Below are positions 6,056-11,176 of a stretch of DNA of 11,176 nucleotides, piece by piece. Where the stretch lies: positions 1 through 11,176 of the forward strand of contig DYRX01000120.1 of the NCBI GenBank assembly GCA_020718525.1, written 5' to 3'. The notes under the pieces are model-generated. The model was given only the letters and a program-made list of their open reading frames with translations, searched no databases and had not been told where the DNA came from. The DNA comes from Victivallis vadensis (GTDB lineage Bacteria > Verrucomicrobiota > Lentisphaeria > Victivallales > GWF2-50-93). Each line of letters starts with the position of its first letter. The stretch's first letter is position 1. The position numbers and the translations under genes were made by a program.

Positions 6056-7203
6056 GCTCTGAACTCGAATTAACCCTCGAGGGAAGTCTTCTAAAAGCCA
6101 AAGGCTTCGCTTCCAAGACCTTGGACTACGAGGCGGTGGCTGGATCTGAGAAATCCTTCCTCGAAAAGCTTGACGACGCAGACAGCGTCGAGCTTGATCT
6201 TGCATCCCTATCCAAAGACGACTACAAGGGCATCGTTCTTTTCATGCTTTGCGCAGAGCTTTGCCGAAAGCACAAGAAAAGCATGAAAATATGCGGAATT
6301 GACAACGACAGCCTGGCGGAACTCCTGAAAAAAATAGGATATTCCAGAGACGGGGAATACCATTCTCCCGAACGCCGGGAACAGAAACCACGCTCAGTTT
6401 TTGTCAGCGCAGGCGAGGCGGCGATCAAGTTCCAGAAAGATCTCACCAAAATAATCCGTTTCACAGGCGAAGTCTTTCTCGATTTTCTTTTTCTTATCCG
6501 CCATCCTCGCAAGATTGACAGGCGCGAGGTGCTTTTCTACATGGACAAAAGCGGGGCGGATGCCATTCCAATCGTCAGCATGATTTGCTTTCTTGTTGGT
6601 CTGATCCTTGCGTTTCAGGGGCTTGCGCAGTTGAATAAATTTGGGCTTCAGGTCTATATCGCTGACTTGGTGGGCCTATCAATCATACGCGAGCTCGGAC
6701 CGCTGATGGTGGCGATGATCTGCATCGGCAGGGCAGGATCGGCATTCGCCGCCGAGCTTGGCACAATGAAAGTTTCGGAGGAGCTCGACGCAATCAATAC
6801 AATGGGGCTGAGTCCTGCCAGATTTCTTGTTCTTCCAAAAATCGCCGCGCTGGTAATCGCGATGCCGATGCTGGTAGTGATAGGGGACTTCGCCGGAATC
6901 TGCGGAGGAATTTTTGTAACGTCTGTAACAACGGACATAACCATTTCATCCTTCTGCGAGCGCCTCATCGCCTCAACTGAGCCAATGAACGCAGTTGAAA
7001 GCCTTCTCAAAGGATTCGTCTTCGCCTTTATAATTGCCGGAGTAGGATGCTTCCGCGGCATGGAGGCGGACAACGATGCGAAAGGAGTTGGAATGGCAAC
7101 GACATCCTCCGTAGTGAGCGGAGTTTTTCTGGTTGTCATTGCAGATGCGGCGATCACTACCGCGCTTCCCCATGTGATGGCGCTTTTTGGAGTACAATAC
7201 TGA
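6052..7203 (+). CDS. mlaE: MlaE-family lipid ABC transporter permease with N-terminal STAS domain
   Basis: Inner-membrane permease of a Mla/Mce-type phospholipid transporter, 383 residues. Residues 1-100 look like a STAS domain, equivalent to MlaB fused to the permease: alternating strands and helices with VELDLASLSKDDYKGIVLFM at 46-65. The position normally D-S/T-x-G reads Asp57-Tyr58-Lys59-Gly60, so the usual Ser/Thr is missing. Residues 130-383 form the MlaE domain with about five to six membrane segments; the diagnostic stretch ELGPLMVAMICIGRAGSAFA (214-233) followed by ELGTMKVSEELDAINTMG contacts the ATPase. The ATG overlaps the lipoprotein stop by 4 bp, and the MlaF start follows the stop by one base. 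Fused STAS-MlaE proteins are known in other diderms, so the fusion itself is not new. No MlaD gene accompanies it here. Confidence 0.93.
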   Translation: MSSELELTLEGSLLKAKGFASKTLDYEAVAGSEKSFLEKLDDADSVELDLASLSKDDYKGIVLFMLCAELCRKHKKSMKICGIDNDSLAELLKKIGYSRDGEYHSPERREQKPRSVFVSAGEAAIKFQKDLTKIIRFTGEVFLDFLFLIRHPRKIDRREVLFYMDKSGADAIPIVSMICFLVGLILAFQGLAQLNKFGLQVYIADLVGLSIIRELGPLMVAMICIGRAGSAFAAELGTMKVSEELDAINTMGLSPARFLVLPKIAALVIAMPMLVVIGDFAGICGGIFVTSVTTDITISSFCERLIASTEPMNAVESLLKGFVFAFIIAGVGCFRGMEADNDAKGVGMATTSSVVSGVFLVVIADAAITTALPHVMALFGVQY

Positions 7204-7207
7204 CATG
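7189..7207 (+). promoter_or_regulatory. Ribosome site that decides the MlaF start
   Basis: GGAG at 7189-7192 lies inside the last codons of the permease, 12 bases before ATG 7205-7207. An in-frame TTG at 7187-7189 would add six residues, but it overlaps this GGAG and has no ribosome site of its own. I therefore start the ATPase at 7205, one base after the permease stop. Confidence 0.6.
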
Positions 7208-7960
7208 GAAAAAGACGTAATAGAAGTGGAGAATCTCAGCATAGGCTACGGAGATTTCGTTGTTCTTGAAAATCTGAATTTCACCGTGAAGGAAAAGGAG
7301 ATCTTCATCATTCTCGGCGGCTCCGGCTGTGGAAAAAGCACCATTTTGAAGCACATGATCGGGCTCTATCCCCCCTTGAAAGGAAAAATTCTCATAGAGG
7401 GCTTCGACATGGCGACGGCGGACGACGAAAGCAGAAAAAAATTCTCGCGCAATTTCGGAGTGCTGTATCAATCTGGCGCTCTATTCAGCTCGCTCACGCT
7501 TGAAGAAAACATCAGCCTGCCGCTCCGGGAGTTCACCGGATATTCGGAAGCAATGATTTCCTCGATCGCGAAACTGAAGCTTTCCCTGGTCGGACTCGAA
7601 GGCTATGAACACTTTATGCCGCACGAAATCAGCGGGGGGATGAAGAAAAGAGCCGGACTGGCCCGGGCGCTCGCGCTCGATCCGGAAATCCTTTTCTTCG
7701 ACGAGCCTTCCGCAGGCCTCGATCCGATTTCCTCCGCCCAGCTCGACAGGCTCATACTCGATCTGAGGAGCAAGCTCTCATGCACTATGGTCATAGTCAC
7801 CCACGAGCTGGACAGCATATTTGCCATAGGAGACCGTGCGATCATAATTGACAAGGCGACGAGGGGGATAATCGAGGAGGGAAATCCCTTGCAGATGCGC
7901 GAGCACAGCCAGAATCCGTGGGTGCGCGAATTTTTAAGCAGGTCGGCCATGAAAAAATGA
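7205..7960 (+). CDS. mlaF: MlaF-family ABC transporter ATP-binding protein
   Basis: Cytoplasmic ATPase that powers the MlaE permease; 251 residues from the ATG at 7205. All ABC motifs are intact: Walker A GGSGCGKST at 38-46, Q-loop Gln89 in VLYQSGALF, signature ISGGMKKR at 142-149, Walker B ILFFDEP at 162-168 with catalytic Glu167, D-loop SAGLDP, and switch His200 in VTHELDS. The ISGGMKKRAGLARALALDP form with Met-Lys-Lys, and LYQSGALFSSLTLEENI, are typical of the MlaF/Ttg2A subfamily rather than of metal or amino acid importers. It is the last gene of the operon beginning at 3742. The next gene starts about 118 bp downstream, and no MCE-domain gene follows, contrary to the common mlaF-mlaE-mlaD order. 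Confidence 0.94.
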   Translation: MEKDVIEVENLSIGYGDFVVLENLNFTVKEKEIFIILGGSGCGKSTILKHMIGLYPPLKGKILIEGFDMATADDESRKKFSRNFGVLYQSGALFSSLTLEENISLPLREFTGYSEAMISSIAKLKLSLVGLEGYEHFMPHEISGGMKKRAGLARALALDPEILFFDEPSAGLDPISSAQLDRLILDLRSKLSCTMVIVTHELDSIFAIGDRAIIIDKATRGIIEEGNPLQMREHSQNPWVREFLSRSAMKK

Positions 7961-8078
7961 ACGGGGCGTCTTGAAATTTATTGGAGGCGTGTTAGCCTTC
8001 CTAGCTTGATTGTAGGTTCTTTGCGTCTTAATCATGCTTCATCGTACCTTATAAAACAAGTTCAAGGAGGAGTTGAAA
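7961..8078 (+). promoter_or_regulatory. Leader and likely promoter of the surface-repeat gene pair
   Basis: A 118-bp gap between the MlaF gene and the first repeat-protein gene. TTATAAAA at 8049-8056 is a good -10-like box, but no strong -35 lies at 16-18 bp. TTGCGT at 8021-8026 is too far away, and the correctly spaced bases are TTAATC or CTTAAT. TTGATTGTA at 8006-8014 is identical to a 9-mer ahead of the sulfhydrylase gene. AGGAGG at 8065-8070 is a near-perfect ribosome site, eight bases from the ATG at 8079. No terminator for the upstream operon was found. Confidence 0.4.
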
Positions 8079-8672
8079 ATGAGGAAAATTCTCGCGCTTG
8101 CAGTGGCAGTTCTTTGCATGGTGTCTCTCCATGCCCAGGAAAAGGTGCAATCTGGTCCGCCGAAGCCCTCGGACAACTACACATTTTTCCAGCTCGGATT
8201 CTTCCCTGGAATTCCCGGCTCCATGGAAACCTCGAATGTTTACGGACTCAAGCTTGGGGCTCCGATGGTCTGCGGCTACGGAAGGGCATACGGAATTGAG
8301 CCCTCCTTCTTCTACAGCGGAACCGACTACATCAAGGGGGTGCAGGCCGCATGGGTTGGCTATTCCGACGCGAAGGAAGTCCTTGGTCTTCAGGCAAGCA
8401 TGGGCACCTGCAATGTCAATGAGTTCAAGGGCATTCAGACTGGCGCAGTCTGCGTGGCGGAAACAGGCTCTGGCATTCAACTTTCAGGAGTTGGCGTCAT
8501 AGACGACATAGTCGGGATTCAGGGCGGCATCGTGAATGTTGCCGACTACGTGGAAGGACTCCAGCTCGGCGCATTCAACTACAGCTCGGAAGGCGCGTTT
8601 CAGATAGGCGCCATCAACTATATCGAAAACGGACTCGTTCCCTGCATGATACTAATGAACGTCTCATTCTGA
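8079..8672 (+). CDS. Exported surface-repeat protein, LA_2272-like
   Basis: A 197-residue exported protein. Residues 1-20 are a clear signal peptide (MRKILALAVAVLCMVSLHAQ) with likely cleavage after HAQ. The mature part opens with YTFFQLGFFPGIPG, then VYGLKLGAP, and from about residue 85 repeats a glycine-(L/I/V)-Gln unit roughly every 15 residues: IKGVQAAWV, VLGLQASMG, FKGIQTGAV, GSGIQLSGV, IVGIQGGIV, VEGLQLGAF, AFQIGAINY. This matches the surface-repeat proteins named LA_2272 in Leptospira and, as I recall, abundant in Lentisphaerota. Such short alternating strands fit a beta-solenoid or barrel-like surface structure, but the function is unknown. The ATG at 8079 is preferred over TTG at 8073 because AGGAGG is eight bases away from it and only two from the TTG. 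It shares its framework with the next gene, 13 bp downstream. Confidence 0.72.
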   Translation: MRKILALAVAVLCMVSLHAQEKVQSGPPKPSDNYTFFQLGFFPGIPGSMETSNVYGLKLGAPMVCGYGRAYGIEPSFFYSGTDYIKGVQAAWVGYSDAKEVLGLQASMGTCNVNEFKGIQTGAVCVAETGSGIQLSGVGVIDDIVGIQGGIVNVADYVEGLQLGAFNYSSEGAFQIGAINYIENGLVPCMILMNVSF

Positions 8673-8685
8673 CAAGGAGAAATCA

Positions 8686-9207
8686 ATGAAAAAATTTTGT
8701 GCTATTCTCGCAGTCGCTATCTTCTGCTCCGCAGTGCTTCAGGCTCAAAACCAGCAAAAGCAGGCTCCCGCAAAATCCGAACAGGTCAAGCAGAAAAAAC
8801 CAGCGGAAAGCTCCGCAAAGAAAGAGGCTGTTGACTGGGATTTCATTCAGCTCATGTTCTTTCCGGGCTTTCCCAGCTATCCGGAGGACTCCCTTGTCTG
8901 CGGTGTGAAGCTTGGACTTCCAGTATCCGGCGGAAAAGGAGGAGTTTTTGGATTTGAAGGTGCCGCCGCCTCATGTATGACAGAGAACATCAAGGGTGTA
9001 CAGCTTGCACCGCTTTTCAACCTTGCCGACAAGATGAACGGAGCCCAGTTCAGCACGGTGAACGTCACAGACGAGCTTTGCGAAGGCGCCCAGTTTGGTC
9101 TGGTGAACTACAGCGCCAGGAACGGGATTCAGTTCGGTCTGGTGAACTATATGGAAAACGGATTTCTCAAGTTTTTCCCGCTGGTGAACTTCTCGGTTGC
9201 CGAGTAA
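8686..9207 (+). CDS. Second exported surface-repeat protein, shorter paralogue
   Basis: A 173-residue paralogue of the preceding gene, with its own AAGGAG ribosome site. Signal peptide at 1-21 (MKKFCAILAVAIFCSAVLQA then Gln), followed by a Lys/Gln/Pro/Ala-rich linker at 22-48 not found in the partner. The shared core begins DFIQLMFFPGFPSYPEDS, then VCGVKLGLPV and FGFEGAA, the same order as in the neighbour. It keeps fewer repeat units: IKGVQLAPL, MNGAQFSTV, CEGAQFGLVNYS and NGIQFGLVNY, ending MENGFLKFFPLVNFS where the neighbour ends IENGLVPCMILMNVS. The pair is a tandem duplication in one transcript with repeat-number divergence. Function unknown; the product is probably periplasmic or surface-exposed. 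Confidence 0.72.
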   Translation: MKKFCAILAVAIFCSAVLQAQNQQKQAPAKSEQVKQKKPAESSAKKEAVDWDFIQLMFFPGFPSYPEDSLVCGVKLGLPVSGGKGGVFGFEGAAASCMTENIKGVQLAPLFNLADKMNGAQFSTVNVTDELCEGAQFGLVNYSARNGIQFGLVNYMENGFLKFFPLVNFSVAE

Positions 9208-9332
9208 ATATTCGGCAAGCCGAATCGCATTCGGAATCGGTATCGTAATTGCTGTCGAAATCAGAGTCCTTTTGGGTGATTGCGATTCGATACCTGTCTG
9301 AGCGCGCCTTCGCGCGGTATGCTAATAAGTAT

Positions 9333-9353
9333 GGCGTTTTTGCCAAAAACGCC
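9333..9353. repeat. Perfect 9-bp inverted repeat
   Basis: GGCGTTTTT (9333-9341) and AAAAACGCC (9345-9353) flank the three-base loop GCC. It is preceded 17 bp earlier by the CGCGC/GCGCG hairpin at 9303-9316. It may help end the transcript of the surface-repeat pair, but no T-tract follows the stem on either strand, so an intrinsic terminator is not claimed. Confidence 0.5.
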
Positions 9354-9490
9354 TCGAGCCTGTCTTAAAAAGATTTGCATTCCTGTCCACAGCTATGCTC
9401 TTTCGGGCTGGAATTCGTGGTTAAAAAATGCTTTTTCCACTCGGAAAAGCAGGCACTGCAAGCAGTTGCCCTCCAGTGTGCGGCATTTCT

Positions 9491-9519
9491 TTGATTGTAC
9501 AATCGCAGGGAATTATCGT
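9491..9519 (+). promoter_or_regulatory. Candidate promoter overlapped by a 12-bp palindrome
   Basis: TTGATT (9491-9496) and TATCGT (9514-9519) lie 17 bp apart, each four of six to the sigma-70 consensus, so the promoter is weak. The perfect palindrome GATTGTACAATC (9493-9504) covers the -35 box and spacer, where a dimeric repressor would bind. A half-site, GATTGTA, recurs at 9552-9558. Transcription from here would give a leader of about 145 nt before the sulfhydrylase ATG. Confidence 0.35.
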
Positions 9520-9565
9520 GACATTTACTGGAAAAAGATGCAATGTAGGCTGATTGTATCGGATC

Positions 9566-9594
9566 ATTCCCATAACTTCCACAGTTGTGGGAAT
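9566..9594 (+). promoter_or_regulatory. Leader hairpin upstream of the sulfhydrylase gene
   Basis: ATTCCCATAAC (9566-9576) and GTTGTGGGAAT (9584-9594) pair as an 11-bp stem with one T-G wobble and a seven-base TTCCACA loop. No T-run follows, so it is not a standard attenuator or terminator. It ends 77 bases before the ATG. Confidence 0.45.
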
Positions 9595-9671
9595 ATTAGA
9601 TTTGCTTGTGCGTCGGGACTTCCGCCGGGCAAATCTAGCGAATATGCAGAAAAACAAATCAAGGAGAAAAA

Positions 9672-10961
9672 ATGAGCAATAGCAATTACAAATTGGAGAC
9701 CTTGGCGGTCCATGCCGGCCAAAATCCGGATCCGACGACTTTGTCCAGGGGTGTCCCGGTATATAGGACAAGCTCCTATGTTTTCAAGAACACGGAGCAC
9801 GGTGCAAATCTTTTCGCATTGAAGGAGCTTGGAAACATCTACACAAGACTGATGAACCCTACTCACGACATTCTCGAACAGAGGCTTGCCGCTCTCGAGG
9901 GCGGCGCTGGCGCGCTCTGCGTTGCTTCGGGCACGTCTGCAATATTCTACGCCATTATAAACATAATGAAAAATGGAGACGAGCTCGTGTCCGCGAACAA
10001 TCTATATGGCGGAACATACACAATGTTCGACGCGATTCTCCCCCAGTTCGGGATCAAGACGCGCTTTGTCAGACACGACGACTACAAGGGCTATGAAAAA
10101 GCCATCAACGCTAAAACCCGCGCCATCTACATTGAGACAATAGGAAATCCGGTCCTTGATGTCGCCGACATAGAGGAAGTCTCGAAGATCGCCAAGAAAC
10201 ACCATCTTCCGCTCATTGTTGACTCGACGTTCACGACGCCTTATCTGATACGCCCCTTTGAGCGTGGAGCTGACATTGTCGTCCATTCGCTCACAAAATG
10301 GCTGGGCGGACACGGTGCAGGAATTGGCGGAATTGCAGTTGATTCCGGCAAATTCGACTGGACAGATAAGAAATTCGAGCTTTTCAATGAGCCGGATCCC
10401 AGCTATCATGGACTGCGCTATGCGCACGACCTTGGCGATCTGAATCCGCTCGCCTTCATACTCAGAATGAGGCTTGTTCCTCTGAGAAATCTCGGAGCAT
10501 CCATTTCGCCCGACAACGCCTGGATCTTCCTTCAGGGTGTTGAAACACTTCCTCTGCGTATGGCAAGGCACTGCGAAAACGCCCTCGCTGTCGCGAAACA
10601 CCTCAAGTCCCATCCGAAAGTCGCCTGGGTAAGATATCCCGGGCTTCCTGACGATCCATCCCACAATACGGCAAAAAAATATTTGAAGAACGGATTCGGA
10701 GGCATGGTCGTATGCGGACTCAAAGGCGGATACGACGCGGCAGTCAAATTCATTGATAATGTCACGCTCTTCTCCCATCTGGCGAACGTCGGAGATGCCA
10801 AAAGCCTGGTTCTGCATCCCGCAAGCACTTCGCATTCGCAGTTGACCGCGGAACAGCAGATCGAAGCAGGGCTTTCTCCGGATCTGATCCGGCTCTCAAT
10901 AGGCATAGAGCACATTGACGACATCCTTTCCGCTTTGGACCGCGCCATCGGAAAGGCATGA
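9672..10961 (+). CDS. metY: O-acetylhomoserine sulfhydrylase (aminocarboxypropyltransferase)
   Basis: Cytoplasmic PLP enzyme that joins O-acetyl-L-homoserine and sulfide to make L-homocysteine and acetate, the direct-sulfhydrylation route to methionine. The 429 residues fit MetY, which is longer than the roughly 380-400-residue MetB/MetC enzymes of the same Cys/Met-metabolism family. The start LETLAVHAGQNPD, YTRLMNPTHD (57-66) with the neighbouring-subunit Tyr-Arg, the phosphate-binding ASGTSA (85-90), NNLYGGTY (109-116), DSTFTTPY (184-191), and HSLTKWLGGHG with the PLP lysine Lys209 are all present. The C-terminus keeps SHLANVGDAKSLVLHPASTSHSQLT. AAGGAG lies five bases before the ATG. The gene appears monocistronic, with a long structured leader and a repeat cluster ten bases after its stop. 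Confidence 0.93.
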   Translation: MSNSNYKLETLAVHAGQNPDPTTLSRGVPVYRTSSYVFKNTEHGANLFALKELGNIYTRLMNPTHDILEQRLAALEGGAGALCVASGTSAIFYAIINIMKNGDELVSANNLYGGTYTMFDAILPQFGIKTRFVRHDDYKGYEKAINAKTRAIYIETIGNPVLDVADIEEVSKIAKKHHLPLIVDSTFTTPYLIRPFERGADIVVHSLTKWLGGHGAGIGGIAVDSGKFDWTDKKFELFNEPDPSYHGLRYAHDLGDLNPLAFILRMRLVPLRNLGASISPDNAWIFLQGVETLPLRMARHCENALAVAKHLKSHPKVAWVRYPGLPDDPSHNTAKKYLKNGFGGMVVCGLKGGYDAAVKFIDNVTLFSHLANVGDAKSLVLHPASTSHSQLTAEQQIEAGLSPDLIRLSIGIEHIDDILSALDRAIGKA

Positions 10962-10970
10962 GTTCCTGCT

Positions 10971-10997
10971 ATAGTTTTTCAGCAAAATAATGAAATT
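10971..10997. repeat. Dispersed AT-rich repeat, copy 2
   Basis: Matches 3651-3677 with one mismatch in 27 bases (G instead of T at the twelfth position). It begins nine bases after the metY stop. The inverted arm GAAAAACTAT that closes copy 1 is absent here; the sequence instead runs into the palindromic repeat cluster. Confidence 0.6.
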
Positions 10998-11008
10998 TTA
11001 ATTCATCT

Positions 11009-11108
11009 ATTGTTGTTTTCACCCTGAAGGGGTGGCATTCCTTAGCCCAGCCCAACGGGCTGGGATAAGATTAATCAAAAATTCCAGCACCCTGAAGGGG
11101 TGCAACAA
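11009..11108. repeat. Palindromic intergenic repeat cluster
   Basis: Two identical 15-mers, CACCCTGAAGGGGTG, lie at 11020-11034 and 11088-11102; each folds on itself (CACCC/GGGTG). Midway between them, CCCAGCCC (11046-11053) and GGGCTGGG (11057-11064) form a perfect 8-bp stem with an AAC loop. The outer flanks are also mirrored: TTGTTG at 11009-11014 and CAACAA at 11103-11108. The whole is a roughly symmetrical 100-bp module of three hairpins. As I recall, similar 'CCCTGAAGGGG' and 'CCCAGG..CCTGGG' modules are scattered through genomes of the PVC group. It resembles REP/BIME elements in form. Confidence 0.75.
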
Positions 11109-11150
11109 CTACTAATCTGATTTATTAAAGAGACATAGTATCGTTATTTA

Positions 11151-11171
11151 GGAAACAGGACACTAGTTTCC
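11151..11171. repeat. Inverted repeat at the right edge
   Basis: GGAAAC (11151-11156) and GTTTCC (11166-11171) can pair across a nine-base loop. It may belong to the repeat cluster or to a promoter region of a gene beyond the window; nothing more can be said. Confidence 0.35.
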
Positions 11172-11176
11172 GAATG

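Larger units (their letters stand above)
9208..9671. other. 464-bp non-coding region rich in inverted repeats
   Basis: No gene is supported here. Directly after the repeat-protein stop are overlapping, mutually exclusive inverted repeats. ATTCGGC (9210-9216) pairs with GCCGAAT (9219-9225), whose CCGAAT can instead pair with ATTCGG at 9229-9234. Next come GGTATCG/CGATACC arms (9239-9245 and near 9288-9294), a CGCGC-CTTC-GCGCG hairpin (9303-9316), and a 9-bp perfect stem with a GCC loop at 9333-9353. Further on, GGCACTGC and GCAGTTGCC (about 9451-9470) form a bulged stem. The right third holds the promoter, palindrome and leader hairpin described separately. I looked for SAM or SAH riboswitch motifs and tRNA features and saw none. 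Confidence 0.6.

Noticed and set aside
8098..8502. Alternate plus-strand frame of 134 codons inside the first surface-repeat gene
   Set aside because: No ribosome site and an Arg/Ser-rich translation; the annotated frame has a signal peptide and clear repeats.
9208..9671. SAM or SAH riboswitch ahead of metY
   Set aside because: The expected conserved cores of these riboswitches could not be found by eye; only hairpins without known motif were seen.
10002..10835. Long minus-strand open frame of 277 codons opposite metY
   Set aside because: It is antisense to a strongly conserved enzyme with all motifs intact, has no recognisable domain, and arises from the codon bias of metY.
11020..11102. 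CRISPR-like direct repeats
   Set aside because: Only two 15-bp copies, each self-complementary, separated by a third hairpin rather than a unique spacer, and no cas genes nearby.

Overview
The window is chromosomal DNA from a bacterium with an outer membrane. It carries a Mla/Mce-type lipid-transport ABC operon with a lipoprotein, and two signal-peptide-bearing proteins that look like outer-surface proteins. Three things point to the Planctomycetes-Verrucomicrobia-Chlamydiae group, with Lentisphaerota (Victivallis-like gut bacteria) as my best guess: proteins resembling the LA_2272 surface-repeat family, a 'CACCCTGAAGGGGTG' palindromic intergenic repeat, and an adenylosuccinate lyase of the animal-like type. 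This placement is inference from memory, not from a search. No rRNA, tRNA, transposase, phage gene or CRISPR array is visible.

Layout. (1) 167-1925, minus strand: a three-gene cluster VOC-fold protein > hisH > hisA. The hisH/hisA pair overlaps by 17 bp; hisF is not in the window. (2) 1926-2051: a divergent intergenic region with a good promoter for purB (2052-3494, plus). (3) 3495-3741: a gap with two GC hairpins, a short decayed-looking reading frame, and a 27-bp AT-rich repeat that recurs at 10971. (4) 3742-7960, plus: a compact five-gene operon of putative glycosyltransferase, voltage-gated-type K+ channel, PqiC-like lipoprotein, STAS-MlaE permease and MlaF ATPase. The first three junctions are 4-bp ATGA overlaps and the last is a 1-bp gap, so translation is probably coupled. 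No MCE-domain (MlaD-like) gene is present. (5) 8079-9207, plus: two tandem paralogous exported proteins with G-x-Q-type repeats. (6) 9208-9671: a 464-bp non-coding region rich in inverted repeats, with a candidate promoter and operator. (7) 9672-10961, plus: O-acetylhomoserine sulfhydrylase (methionine/homocysteine synthesis). (8) 10962-11176: a cluster of intergenic repeats.

The biosynthetic genes (histidine, purine, methionine) are ordinary. The unusual parts are the lipid-transport operon that includes a K+ channel and a sugar transferase but lacks an MCE subunit, the repeat proteins immediately after it, and the repeat elements.
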